A DNA stretch of 64,000 bases from Pseudomonas brenneri (lineage in GTDB: Bacteria > Pseudomonadota > Gammaproteobacteria > Pseudomonadales > Pseudomonadaceae): positions 310,001 to 374,000 of the forward strand of contig NZ_VFIL01000004.1 of NCBI RefSeq assembly GCF_007858285.1, read 5' to 3'. Every line of letters starts with the position of its first letter. The stretch's first letter is position 1. The translations under genes were made by a program, and so were the position numbers. Positions 35,293 through 45,229 of the stretch are shown one piece after another. The notes under the pieces are model-generated. The model ran no database searches. It was not told the origin of the DNA and saw only the letters and a program-made list of their open reading frames with translations.

Positions 35293-37827
35293 ATGTTTTT
35301 ATTTATGCGCAGCAGATTAAATCTTGGCGGGAACCGCTGTGGGCGGCTGACTCAGTGGGCGCCACTGCTTATTGTCATCACCTCCAGCACCACGTGCCTG
35401 GCCGAAGGCAGCGAGCAGGACTCCACTGAACAGTTCAACACCACGTTTCTGCAAGGCGCACCGTCCTCCGTCGACCTGCAACTGCTGCTGGCAGCCAACA
35501 GTGTGTTGCCTGGCAACTACCGGGTTGACCTCTACAGCAACGACACCCTGGTGGGCCGTCGCGATATCGACTTTCGCCGCAACCCCGCCAACGGCAAGGT
35601 TGATCCTTGCCTGACCCTGGAAATGCTGCAACAACTGGGCATCGACATCGCCAAACTGCAAGCCAGTGAAAAACTCACCCTCGATGACCCACAAGCCTGT
35701 TATGACCTGCCCGCCCTGATTGAGCACGCCAGCGTGCGCTACGACGTCCCCCGCCTGCGCCTGCTGGTCAGCGTGCCGCAACAGGCCATGGAGCGCGGCC
35801 GCCGTGGCTACGTGGACCCGGCCTTGTGGGACGACGGCGTGTCGGCGGCGTTTATCAACTATCAGTTGAGCAGCAACCGTAACCACACCGACTACAACAC
35901 CACGCTGTCCAATAACCTGGGCCTGCGCAACGGCATCAACCTGGGCGCGTGGCGGCTGCGCAACGAGTCGAACTTCAACAGCAGCACCGGCCGACCCAGC
36001 ACCTTCAAGAGCAACCGCAGTTACCTGCAACATGACGTGACCGCCTTGAAGGGCCAATTCAGCGCCGGCGATATCTTCTCCGATGCCGACCTGTTCGACA
36101 GCGTGCGCTATCGCGGGCTGAAACTGGCGTCCGACGAGGGCATGCGCGCCGACAGTGAGCGCGGCTATGCGCCGATCATCCGTGGCGTGGCGCAGACCAG
36201 CGCGACCGTGGAGATCCGCCAGAACAACTACATCCTGTACACCGCCAACGTGCCGCCGGGCCCGTTCGAAATCAGCGATATCTACCCCAGCGGTTCCAAC
36301 GGCGACCTGGAAGTGACCGTCATCGAAGCCGATGGTCGGCGCCGGGTCACCATGCAAGCGTTTTCCAGCCTGCCGATCATGGTTCGCCAGGGCCAGGTGA
36401 AATACAGCGTCTCGGCCGGTAAGTACAACAGCAATAACGACGACCAAGCGACGCCACAGTTTGTCAGCAGCACCCTGGCCTACGGCATCAGCAGCAACCT
36501 GTCGGGCATTGTCGGGGTGCAGGCCACGGAGAACTTCCAGGCCCTGTCCCTGGGCGCCGGTCGCAATACGCCGATTGGTGCGGTTTCGGTGGACGTGACG
36601 CACTCATCCAGCCGCACCGAGGGCCAGAAAGTCCAGGGTAATAGCCTGCGGGCGTTGTATGCCAAGACGTTCACCGGCACCGATACCAGTTTTACCCTGG
36701 CCGCCTATCGCTACTCCACTGAAGGCTATCGGACCCTGACCGACCACGTCGAGGAACTGAGCGCCGATGGCCTCAAGCGCACGGGCAACTCGAAAACCCG
36801 TACCGACCTGACCGTCAACCAGAGCCTGGGCCGCAACCAGCAGTACGGCAACGTCTATATGAACGCCAGCGACCAGCGTTATTGGGGACGCGGCGGCTCC
36901 CAGAGCGTGTCGGCGGGCTACAGCAACTACTGGGGCGAAATGAGCTACAACCTGTCAGCCACCTATTCCAAGGATGTTGGCAATTACGGGCCGGCGAACA
37001 ATGACACCCTGGTCAACCTGTCGCTGTCGTTCCCCTTGGGTTCGGCACCTCGCGCGCCACGGGCATTTGTCTCTGCCAGTACGCAAAAGAACAGCGACAG
37101 CACCCAAGTGGGCATCAACGGTTACCTCTCGGAAAACAGCGACACCTACTACTCGGTGCAAGGCGGCAATAGCAGCAACGGCGGCAGTACCGGTTCGGCC
37201 AACCTCAGCACCCGCACCTCTGTCATGGACATCAGCGCAGGGTATGGCCAGGGCAGCGGCTACAACTCGCAAAACCTCAACCTGTCCGGCTCGATCGTGG
37301 GCCACGCAGGCGGTATCAACCTGGGGCAGACCGTGGGCGAGACCTTTGCCCTGGCCGAAGTGCCGGACGTGGCCGGGGTGAAAATTGGCAGCTACAGCGG
37401 CGCCGAGACAGGTCGCAACGGCTTTGCCGTGGTGTCCAACGCCCAACCCTATCGGGTGAACTGGATCAGCCTGGACACCCGCGACCTGGGGGCAGACATC
37501 GAGATCGATAACGCCACCCAACAGGTGGTACCACGCCGTGGTGCAATCGTGTTGGCGCGGTACATCAGCAAGACCGGGCGCCGCGTGCAGTTCGCGTTGT
37601 TTGATGCCCAGCGCCAGCCGATTCCATTTGGCGCGGCCATCGAGGACATGGCAGGCAAACAGATCGCGATTGCCGACCCTAGCGGCAAGGCACTGGCGCT
37701 GATGGAGCAGGACTCAGGCAACTTGGTCATCAAGTGGGGCGAGCAACAATGCCAGGCGCCCTATACGCTGGCAGAACGTGACAAGGCGCTGAACTTTGAG
37801 CGGGTGTCGCTGGTGTGCCAGCCCTAG
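35293..37827 (+). CDS. Outer-membrane fimbrial usher (FimD/PapC family)
   Basis: An 844-aa outer-membrane secretion channel. The signal precedes an N-terminal domain (FLQGAPSSVDLQLLLAANSVLPGNYRVDLY). The 24-strand barrel includes FSAGDIFSDADLFDSVRYRG and YAPIIRGVAQTSATVEIRQN of the plug region. C-terminal domains end QAPYTLAERDKALNFERVSLVCQP. GGAGGTG lies 15 bases before the ATG, a long spacing; a TAG just upstream rules out earlier starts, and ATG 35305 is an alternative. No adhesin gene follows; the likely one is at 24710. Confidence 0.93.
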   Translation: MFLFMRSRLNLGGNRCGRLTQWAPLLIVITSSTTCLAEGSEQDSTEQFNTTFLQGAPSSVDLQLLLAANSVLPGNYRVDLYSNDTLVGRRDIDFRRNPANGKVDPCLTLEMLQQLGIDIAKLQASEKLTLDDPQACYDLPALIEHASVRYDVPRLRLLVSVPQQAMERGRRGYVDPALWDDGVSAAFINYQLSSNRNHTDYNTTLSNNLGLRNGINLGAWRLRNESNFNSSTGRPSTFKSNRSYLQHDVTALKGQFSAGDIFSDADLFDSVRYRGLKLASDEGMRADSERGYAPIIRGVAQTSATVEIRQNNYILYTANVPPGPFEISDIYPSGSNGDLEVTVIEADGRRRVTMQAFSSLPIMVRQGQVKYSVSAGKYNSNNDDQATPQFVSSTLAYGISSNLSGIVGVQATENFQALSLGAGRNTPIGAVSVDVTHSSSRTEGQKVQGNSLRALYAKTFTGTDTSFTLAAYRYSTEGYRTLTDHVEELSADGLKRTGNSKTRTDLTVNQSLGRNQQYGNVYMNASDQRYWGRGGSQSVSAGYSNYWGEMSYNLSATYSKDVGNYGPANNDTLVNLSLSFPLGSAPRAPRAFVSASTQKNSDSTQVGINGYLSENSDTYYSVQGGNSSNGGSTGSANLSTRTSVMDISAGYGQGSGYNSQNLNLSGSIVGHAGGINLGQTVGETFALAEVPDVAGVKIGSYSGAETGRNGFAVVSNAQPYRVNWISLDTRDLGADIEIDNATQQVVPRRGAIVLARYISKTGRRVQFALFDAQRQPIPFGAAIEDMAGKQIAIADPSGKALALMEQDSGNLVIKWGEQQCQAPYTLAERDKALNFERVSLVCQP

Positions 37828-37849
37828 GCTATAAAAACACTGCAAAACA

Positions 37850-37941
37850 ATGTGGGAGCGGGCTTGCTCGCGAAAGCGTCGTATCAGCCAGCCAATTTGG
37901 TACTGATCCACCGCTTTCGCGAGCAAGCCCGCTCCCACATT
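37850..37941. repeat. REP pair
   Basis: TGTGGGAGCGGGCTTGCTCG and its inverse CGAGCAAGCCCGCTCCCACA, between the convergent usher and tamB genes. Confidence 0.9.
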
Positions 37942-37959
37942 TTGATTTGCGCCTGGCCG

Positions 37960-40900
37960 TCAGAAATCCCGTTTGTAGAAGATATCCAATGAGCTGGCCA
38001 CGCCGCTGGCCACTTCCAGATACACCCTCTTGCTCAACAGATAGCGCAAGGCAATGGTGCTGGCCGGCTCAAACACCCCAACCCCGTAACGCAGGCTGAG
38101 TTTCTCGGTGATCTTGCCGCTGGCCACCACTGCCGTATTGTTGCCGCTGCCCTGGGTATCGAGTTCGAAGTCCTGGATCCCCAGGTTCTTGGCGATGTCC
38201 GAAGTCACCCCGGCACTGCCCATCAAGCCCAGGCCCAGCGCTGCCTGCGCCAGCATGTTGTTGTCTTCACCCGTAGTGCTCAACGGACGCCCCAACACCA
38301 GGTACGACAGCGCCTGCTCCTGGCTCATCGCCGGCTCCGAGAAGATCTGTGTGGTGGGCTGTTCGGCGCTACCGCTCAGGCGGATCCCGGCGATCACGTC
38401 GTCGGTCTTGCGGATGGCTTCGATGTCCAGATACGGCTGGTCGAGGGGCCCGGCAAACATCAGGCGCGCACGGCGTACATCGAGTTTCTGGCCGTAGGCA
38501 CGATAGCGACCATCGTTGAGCCAGAGCTCGCCACGGGTGTCCATGTTGTCGCCGATATGCACCTGGCCCTGAACCTTGGCGGTCAGGCCGAAGCCGGCAA
38601 AGTTGAGCTGGTCCTCGCCCACCACCACGTTGATATCCATGGCCATCGCCATCGGCGGCTTGCCCTCTTCGGTCTGGCTGCCGACGATCACCGTGTCGTC
38701 CGAGACCTTGACGGTCGACGGCGGCAGTTCGCGCACGGTGATATCACCACGCGGGATGTGGACCTTGCCGGCAATCGCCAACTTGTCGTCCTTGAGGGTG
38801 ATTTTCAGGTCCGGCGCCACTTCAAGTTCCGCGTAGGGTTCGACCGTGACCGGCAGTTGCGAGCCTTGCAGGCTGAGATCGACCGCCAGGGCGCGGCCCC
38901 AGTCGATCTGGCCCTTGAGGCTGCCCTGCCCGGCCTTGCCACTGCGCCAGCCGCCGTTGAGTTGCACGCTTTCACCGGCAATCAGCGCCTGCAGGTTCAG
39001 ACCTTCGAGGCTGATGGGCAGTTCAGGTCCGGAAATCTCACCGGCGATCAGGTTGACGTTGCCGTTGACCTGCGGCGCCAGCAGCCCGCCGGAAATCCGC
39101 CCGCTGCCGTTGAGCTTGCCGTTGAGGGTTTCCACCATCGGCACGAACGGCCGTGCTACCGCAAGATCGAGGCCGGTAAGGCTGAAATTGCCGGAGATCG
39201 GCTTGTTCTTCGCCAGTGGGTTGATCTGCGCCTGCAACAACAACTCACCGAGCTTGCCGCCGCGGAAATTCAGCTGGGTATCAATGCGCGTGGGATTGAG
39301 CGTGGTTTCCAGCTTGAGGGTGTCGTAGGGGAAATCCAGCCACTGGTCCTTGTCCTTGACACGCAAGGTACCGCCGCTGGCATCCACCGAGACCAGACCT
39401 TTGGGGCCGCTGGCCGGCAGGTCGAGCTGGATATCGGCGTTGAGCTTGCCCTGCCAGGCAAAATCCTTGGGCAGCCATTGCGCCAGGCTGTCGATGGGGA
39501 ATTGCTTGAGGTGGTAGCGCAGCTTGGGATCGGGCATCAGACGCTGGTCTTCACCACACAGGCTGGCGGGCCCGGAGACCCAGCAATGGGCGGCGAAGGT
39601 CAGCTTGCCGTCGGCCATGCGCTCGATTTTCGCCGGGGCTTGCAGCTTCCAGTCCTGGCCACCGGCCTGTATATCACCGCTGGCCAAGCGCCCGCGCCAG
39701 TTGCCTTGGTCGAGGTTGCCGTCCAGGGCCAGGGCCAGCTTGACCAGCGGCCCCATCAGGTCCAGTTGGACTTTCTGGCTCTTGATATCGCCCTGGGCGC
39801 TGGCGGTCAGGGTGCCGAGCTGGGTGTCACCGGCCTGGATGCCGCTGCCCTTGAGGTCGATCTTCGCGCGCTGGGCATTATCCAGGGTGGCGTCCAGGCT
39901 GAGGGCTTGCAGGCGATTATCTTCAAATGCCAGTTGCTGGCCCTTGAGGTCGAGCTTGCCTTGCGGCGCCTTCAAGGTACCGGCCACGTCGAGCCGGCCA
40001 TTGACCTGCCCACGCAACTGCGGCCACAACTGGGCCAGGCGCGCGAGCTTGATATCAATCTGCCCAGCCAGGCGTTGTTGCAGGCTGCCACTGCCGTTGA
40101 TGCGGTTGTCGCCCAGGCGGATATCCAGGTTGGCCAGGGTCCACTGCTCGCCCGCACCCTCGGCCTTGGCGGCCAGCACGGCGGTTTGGCCGCGCAGACG
40201 GCCCTTGAGGTCGAGGTCGGCATTGAGCTTGAGTTGCTCGTTTTTCATTTCGCCCTGGCTGCGCAGCGGCCCGGCGAGCGTGCCCGGCAGTTCCGCGACC
40301 CAGTACGCCGGGTTGATCGCCGACAGGTCCAGCGCGGTATCCCAGGCGATGCCATCGGCAAATTTCAGGTTCAGGTGGCCTTCGGCCTTGCCCTGGCCGG
40401 CAACCAGCTTCAGCTCCGGCAGGAACACTTGGGTCAGGTCGCCACTGAAGGGCGTGACCAGGCTGAACTTGCCGGCCGGGCCATCGAGGTCGGCCTTGAG
40501 ATTGCCCAGGTAGTTGCCGTCTTTATAAGAGACTTCTCCATTGAAGGTACGCAGCGCTACTTGCGGCTCATCAATCACTGGGTAGAGGCGATGCCAGGGA
40601 AAGTCCAGCCAGTCGATTTTTGCGTCAGCACTGAAACCCTGCTGCCAATCCAACTGGGCACTGAGCTTGAGGCTTTGCTTGTCACCGGCCGTCAGGTCCA
40701 GGCCGGCGATCTGCGCGCCCTTGGCATCGACCCGGCCTTGCAGCAGCAGGTCGACCGGGCCTTTCTCGGCGGGCAGTACGGCTTTGCCCAGCAGTTGATA
40801 GCCTTTGCCCAGATCGCCCTTGGCGGTGAGGTCCAGTTGATTGAGCTGCAAGGTATCCGGCAGGTCGGCGCTGGCCTTGAAACCATCGGCGGTAATGCGC

Positions 40901-41634
40901 ACCTGCGCCGGCAGGTTCTCGACCAGGGGTTGCAGCTCGCCGCTGAGCTTGGCCGGCAGGTAGCCGCTGCTGTCGGCGTCGAGCTTGAGGGTCTTGAGCA
41001 AGTTGCCCTCGACGTTCAGTGCCACCGTCCACGGCGCACCGCCAGGGGCGTAGGGCAGGCTCAAGTTGCCGGTCGCCGTCAGCGGCCAATCGCCACTTGG
41101 ATTAAGCAAGCCACTGAGGTCCAACACCAGGCCGTCGCGCTGCAGGTGTACCGTGTCGATCTTCATCCCTTCGGCGGTCCAGTGTGCCGCCAGTTGCAGG
41201 CCTTTGAGCTCTTCGCTGCCATTGAACAGCAGACTACCGACGCGCACGTCGCCCAGCTCAATGGCTACGGGCAGGTTCAAGTCCGGCAGGGTAATCGGGC
41301 CACTGCTTTCTTCGGTGCTGGGCGGGAATTGCAGGCTGATCTGCTCGACGTCCAGTTGCTGGATACACAAGGTCATGCGCAGCAGGCACGCCGGCGACCA
41401 GTCGAACTTCGGCGCATTGAGTTCCACGCGGCTGCTGTCTTGTTGCCACAGCAGGCGGTCGGCGCTCCATTGCCCGCCGAGGCGGCCCTGGAAATTGTCC
41501 ACGGCCAACCCCGGCACCTGGCCCAGGGTCCAGCGGCTGCCGACTTGTGTGCCCAATACGGTCCACACGGCCAGCAACACCAGGGCGATCAGCGCCACCA
41601 CGCTCAAGCCCGTTATTTTCAAAGCACGCATCAC
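37960..41634 (-). CDS. tamB: Translocation and assembly module protein TamB
   Basis: A 1224-aa AsmA-like/DUF490 protein. A single N-terminal anchor (ITGLSVVALIALVLLAVWTVLG) is followed by a very long beta-helical periplasmic groove. The C-terminal TamB domain includes YGVGVFEPASTIALRYLLSKRVYLEVASG and DIFYKRDF. It spans the envelope with TamA, helping outer-membrane protein assembly and, by recent family knowledge, phospholipid transport. Its start overlaps the tamA stop by four bases. Confidence 0.96.
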   Translation of the reverse strand: MMRALKITGLSVVALIALVLLAVWTVLGTQVGSRWTLGQVPGLAVDNFQGRLGGQWSADRLLWQQDSSRVELNAPKFDWSPACLLRMTLCIQQLDVEQISLQFPPSTEESSGPITLPDLNLPVAIELGDVRVGSLLFNGSEELKGLQLAAHWTAEGMKIDTVHLQRDGLVLDLSGLLNPSGDWPLTATGNLSLPYAPGGAPWTVALNVEGNLLKTLKLDADSSGYLPAKLSGELQPLVENLPAQVRITADGFKASADLPDTLQLNQLDLTAKGDLGKGYQLLGKAVLPAEKGPVDLLLQGRVDAKGAQIAGLDLTAGDKQSLKLSAQLDWQQGFSADAKIDWLDFPWHRLYPVIDEPQVALRTFNGEVSYKDGNYLGNLKADLDGPAGKFSLVTPFSGDLTQVFLPELKLVAGQGKAEGHLNLKFADGIAWDTALDLSAINPAYWVAELPGTLAGPLRSQGEMKNEQLKLNADLDLKGRLRGQTAVLAAKAEGAGEQWTLANLDIRLGDNRINGSGSLQQRLAGQIDIKLARLAQLWPQLRGQVNGRLDVAGTLKAPQGKLDLKGQQLAFEDNRLQALSLDATLDNAQRAKIDLKGSGIQAGDTQLGTLTASAQGDIKSQKVQLDLMGPLVKLALALDGNLDQGNWRGRLASGDIQAGGQDWKLQAPAKIERMADGKLTFAAHCWVSGPASLCGEDQRLMPDPKLRYHLKQFPIDSLAQWLPKDFAWQGKLNADIQLDLPASGPKGLVSVDASGGTLRVKDKDQWLDFPYDTLKLETTLNPTRIDTQLNFRGGKLGELLLQAQINPLAKNKPISGNFSLTGLDLAVARPFVPMVETLNGKLNGSGRISGGLLAPQVNGNVNLIAGEISGPELPISLEGLNLQALIAGESVQLNGGWRSGKAGQGSLKGQIDWGRALAVDLSLQGSQLPVTVEPYAELEVAPDLKITLKDDKLAIAGKVHIPRGDITVRELPPSTVKVSDDTVIVGSQTEEGKPPMAMAMDINVVVGEDQLNFAGFGLTAKVQGQVHIGDNMDTRGELWLNDGRYRAYGQKLDVRRARLMFAGPLDQPYLDIEAIRKTDDVIAGIRLSGSAEQPTTQIFSEPAMSQEQALSYLVLGRPLSTTGEDNNMLAQAALGLGLMGSAGVTSDIAKNLGIQDFELDTQGSGNNTAVVASGKITEKLSLRYGVGVFEPASTIALRYLLSKRVYLEVASGVASSLDIFYKRDF

Positions 41635-43358
41635 AACTCAGGCCCCATGGAAAAGTGCAAACGAATACCGCCCGGATCTTCCAGGGCATGGGCCAGGTCG
41701 AGACGAATCGGGCCGACCGGCGAAACCCAGCGCACCCCCACACCGACACCGGTTTTCAGGCTCGGCAAATCCAGGTTGTTAAAGGAGTTGCCCTGATCGA
41801 CAAACGTCGCGATCCGCCACTTTTCGGCGATGGAATACTGATATTCGGCGCTCAAGGCCACCATGTAGCGGCCACCGATGCGGTCGCCCTTGTTGTTTTC
41901 CGGGGACAGGGTCTGGTACTCGTAGCCGCGCACGCTCTGGTCGCCACCGGCAAAAAAGCGCAGGGATGGCGGCACGGACTTGTAGCCATTGGTGGCACTG
42001 CCGCCAAACTGCGCACGGCCGAGGAAACGGTGCTTGTCCCACACGGTGGTCAAGCCCTTGATCATGGCGGTGCCATAAAGCAGGTTGGTGTCCGAGCCCA
42101 CCCCCTCCTTGGCCACCTTGGTGTCGAATTGCAGGCGGTAGCCGTTGTGCGGGTCGATGCGGTTATCACTGCGCAGGTAGGAATAGCTCAGGCCCGGCAT
42201 CAGCAAATTGCTCAGGCCGGAGTCATCGCCCAGGCGGTATTCTTCGCGCTGCCATTTCAGCGAGATCACCCGTGTCCAGCCGCTGGGCAACTTGCTGTGC
42301 CATTCCGGGCCGAGGGTGAGCAGCTTGCTCACGGTGTCGGTATTGGCCATTTCTTCGTTCTGGTAACCACCGGCGAAGCGCAGCTTGTCGGTCAGCGGCG
42401 GATCGAGGGGGATGTCATACCACAGGCCGACGTTCTGCCGCGGCGCCGACAACTCGGCCTCCCAGCCATAGCTGTGGCCTTGGGGGTTGACCCAGTGACG
42501 GGTCCAGTTGGCCTTGCCGCGCGGGCCGACGTCGGTCGAGTACCCCAGGCCGAGGCCCATGGTCCGTGGTTTGCGGGTTTGCAGTTGGACGGCCACCGGG
42601 ATCACATCATTGGCTGCCGCAGCCGGGGCGGCATCCACCCGCAAGCTCTCGAAAAAGCCGCTCGATTGCAGCGCCTGGTTCAGTTCGGCAATCAATTCGG
42701 AGTCGTAAGGCGTGCCACTTTTGAACGGCACCATGCGTTGCAGCAGTTCTTCGTCAAAGGGTGTATCACCGGCAAAACTGACCTTGCCAAGGGTGTAGCG
42801 CGGGCCGCTGTCGTAGACCAACTCGATATCGGCCACACCGGCCTGGGGATCGACGGATAGCTTCTGGCTGCTGAAACGACCACTGAAAAAACCGAACCGC
42901 GAGGCCTGATTCTGAATCAGGCGCTTGGCATCTTCGTAATGGCCATGGTTGAGAACGGCGCCGGACTTGAGGTCTTTACTGTCGGGGACACGAAAGGACT
43001 TGAGCTCGGCCGCCGGGCCGTCGACCCGAATCGTGACATTACGCAGATGCACGGGCTCGCCGGGGTCGATGCTGAGGATCAGGCGCGGGTTCTTGCCGCC
43101 CTTTACCTCACTGGCAATCTGCGGCTGGTAAAAGCCCAGTGCCTGGGCGGCCTTGCGGGCCTGCTCCTCGGCACCACGACTGAAGCGCTGCAAGGCTTCC
43201 TCGTCACGCTCGCCAACCCCGCCGATATAGCCTTCGATATTGGCTTTCAGCGCGTCGTTTGAAGGTTTGATGCGCACGTCCAACTCGCTTTGCGCCAATG
43301 CGCCGCAGCTTGTGAACAGCAGAATCAAGCCGCTGGTAACTCTATTGGGAAACTTCAT
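41631..43358 (-). CDS. tamA: Outer-membrane assembly protein TamA
   Basis: A 575-aa Omp85-superfamily protein. The signal ends near CGALAQ, then come POTRA repeats (LDVRIKPSNDALKANIEGYIG; VHLRNVTIRVDG; YTLGKVSFAGDTPFDEELLQRM). The 16-strand barrel has the lid-lock motif region GGDQSVRGYEYQTLSP and VGPIRLDLAHAL and ends with an aromatic-rich LHFSMGPEL. It is the first gene of the tamAB pair. Confidence 0.96.
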   Translation of the reverse strand: MKFPNRVTSGLILLFTSCGALAQSELDVRIKPSNDALKANIEGYIGGVGERDEEALQRFSRGAEEQARKAAQALGFYQPQIASEVKGGKNPRLILSIDPGEPVHLRNVTIRVDGPAAELKSFRVPDSKDLKSGAVLNHGHYEDAKRLIQNQASRFGFFSGRFSSQKLSVDPQAGVADIELVYDSGPRYTLGKVSFAGDTPFDEELLQRMVPFKSGTPYDSELIAELNQALQSSGFFESLRVDAAPAAAANDVIPVAVQLQTRKPRTMGLGLGYSTDVGPRGKANWTRHWVNPQGHSYGWEAELSAPRQNVGLWYDIPLDPPLTDKLRFAGGYQNEEMANTDTVSKLLTLGPEWHSKLPSGWTRVISLKWQREEYRLGDDSGLSNLLMPGLSYSYLRSDNRIDPHNGYRLQFDTKVAKEGVGSDTNLLYGTAMIKGLTTVWDKHRFLGRAQFGGSATNGYKSVPPSLRFFAGGDQSVRGYEYQTLSPENNKGDRIGGRYMVALSAEYQYSIAEKWRIATFVDQGNSFNNLDLPSLKTGVGVGVRWVSPVGPIRLDLAHALEDPGGIRLHFSMGPEL

Positions 43359-43422
43359 AGGCGCGGATGCTACACGAGCAAGGGAGCACCTTAGAACCGG
43401 GAATCATCTGAATAATTCTGTG

Positions 43423-44073
43423 TTAAGGCGTTGCAGGTTGTAACACCTGTGGGTTCGGGTGAAAAAACACATGCTCCAGGATCGGTCCTACGGCCACCTC
43501 GCCCACTTCTTCATAACCCTGGCGCTTGTAGAATTCCAGGTACAGCGGGTTGCCGGTGTCCAGCACCACGCCCTGGGAGTGCGGGTCTTCGGCACACCAG
43601 TTATGCACGGCCTCAAGCAGTTGCTCACCGTAATGTTTGCCCTGAAATTGCGGGTGAATCCCCAGCAACGGCAAGACATGCACTGACGCGGACGGCAGGC
43701 AGGCCAACACCGCCTGATGGTAGTCGAGGTAGCGCCGGGTGCATCTGAAACCGGTGCCCAGCCACATGCGCAATTGCCAGGCCCAGCTTTCAGTGATGCC
43801 CAGGCGCCGCTGCGGCGGTGCAATCAGGGCAATGCCGATCAGGCGGTCATTGACCAGCAGGCCAATGGCCGGTAATTCCTGGAGAAAGTGCTGCTTGACC
43901 AACTCGCGCACGGTGGCGCGTACCCGCTGCTCGTAGCCAGAACGTTCGGCTTCGAACAGGTAGGCAAAGGTCGGCTCATGGCGATAGGCGTGATACAGCA
44001 GCGAACGCGCTTCGCGCGAATAGCCGCTGTCGAGCAGGTGGACCTGGGCAATAGCGGTCGAGGTGTCGGGCAT
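43423..44073 (-). CDS. GNAT-family N-acetyltransferase
   Basis: A 216-aa acyltransferase. The acetyl-CoA-binding region is LPLLGIHPQFQGKHYGEQLLEAV (Q-x-x-G-x-G-type loop), with the last strand LDTGNPLYLEFYKRQGYEEVGE. ATG 44073 is preferred to 44097 because GGGGAGAG lies upstream. The acceptor substrate is unknown. Confidence 0.9.
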   Translation of the reverse strand: MPDTSTAIAQVHLLDSGYSREARSLLYHAYRHEPTFAYLFEAERSGYEQRVRATVRELVKQHFLQELPAIGLLVNDRLIGIALIAPPQRRLGITESWAWQLRMWLGTGFRCTRRYLDYHQAVLACLPSASVHVLPLLGIHPQFQGKHYGEQLLEAVHNWCAEDPHSQGVVLDTGNPLYLEFYKRQGYEEVGEVAVGPILEHVFFHPNPQVLQPATP

Positions 44074-44260
44074 CAGTCGTCTCTCCCCTGGACGCAACTC
44101 AACAGGTCGCGCTCTTATTGTTACGAGCCCGGGGCAACTGAGTCGTTCCCTGCCATTGGCTCCCTGAGAGACATTAGCAGTGCATCTGTCCTACCGCCAC
44201 GCTGGCCCCCGTCCGACTTGTCGGCTAGCATCGCCCTTTTGCCAGACTGGACTGCCGACC

Positions 44261-45073
44261 ATGAAAATCGTCTCCTTCAACATCAACGGGCTGCGCGCCC
44301 GGCCTCATCAGCTGGCGGCCCTGATCGAGAAACATCAACCGGACGTGATCGGCCTGCAGGAAACCAAGGTCCACGACGACCAATTCCCGCTGGCCGAAGT
44401 CCAGGCCCTGGGCTATCACGTGTACTACCACGGGCAGAAAGGCCACTACGGTGTCGCCCTGCTTTCGCGCCAGGAACCGCTGGCCTTGCACAAGGGTTTT
44501 GCCAGCGACGAAGAGGATGCCCAGCGCCGGTTTATCTGGGGCACGTTTGCCGATGAGCATGGCAACCCGATCACCATCATGAACGGCTATTTCCCACAGG
44601 GCGAAAGCCGCGATCACCCGACCAAGTTCCCGGCCAAGCAGCGCTTCTACGAAGACCTGCAACAGCTGCTAGAAAGCCAGTTCAGCAATGACCAGGCCTT
44701 GGTAGTGATGGGCGACGTCAACATTTCCCCCGAGGATTGCGACATCGGTATCGGTGCCGACAACGCCAAGCGCTGGCTCAAGACCGGCAAATGCAGCTTC
44801 TTGCCGGAAGAGCGCGAGTGGATGGCCCGCCTGAAGAACTGGGGCCTGACCGACAGTTTCCGGCACTTGAACCCGGACGTGGCAGATCGCTTCAGCTGGT
44901 TCGATTACCGCAGCCGTGGGTTTGAAGACGAACCCAAGCGCGGCCTGCGCATCGACCTGATCATGGCCTCCAATGGCCTGTTGCCACGAATCAAGGATGC
45001 CGGCGTGGACTATGAACTGCGCGGCCTGGAAAAGCCCTCGGATCACGCACCGATCTGGCTTGAACTGAGCTGA
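44261..45073 (+). CDS. xthA: Exodeoxyribonuclease III
   Basis: A 270-aa Mg-dependent AP endonuclease and 3'-5' exonuclease for base-excision repair. Motifs are [15 protein letters not shown], the metal Glu in [20 protein letters not shown] and the catalytic C-terminal [13 protein letters not shown] 44261 starts at the conserved domain; the 27 extra upstream codons are rejected. Confidence 0.96.
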   Translation: MKIVSFNINGLRARPHQLAALIEKHQPDVIGLQETKVHDDQFPLAEVQALGYHVYYHGQKGHYGVALLSRQEPLALHKGFASDEEDAQRRFIWGTFADEHGNPITIMNGYFPQGESRDHPTKFPAKQRFYEDLQQLLESQFSNDQALVVMGDVNISPEDCDIGIGADNAKRWLKTGKCSFLPEEREWMARLKNWGLTDSFRHLNPDVADRFSWFDYRSRGFEDEPKRGLRIDLIMASNGLLPRIKDAGVDYELRGLEKPSDHAPIWLELS

Positions 45074-45098
45074 TTCTTGCGACAACGCAGTCAAAAAT

Positions 45099-45127
45099 AT
45101 GGGAGCGGGCTTGCCCGCTCCCACATT
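45099..45127. repeat. Single REP hairpin
   Basis: ATGGGAGCGGGC-TTGC-CCGCTCCCACATTT, 25 bp after xthA, likely also its terminator. Confidence 0.8.
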
Positions 45128-45229
45128 TAGATCTGTGAATACATTTGGCTCTGTTGGGCGCCAGTCATATTATGGAAATCTTACTGACTTAATCTGCCCG
45201 CACTTCCTATGGCTTGAGAAGGTGGCGGC

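Noticed and set aside
38557..41796. 1079-residue open frame on the plus strand opposite tamB
   Set aside because: It is the antisense shadow of the tamB coding region, Gln/Leu/Val-rich with no domain; tamB itself has clear motifs.
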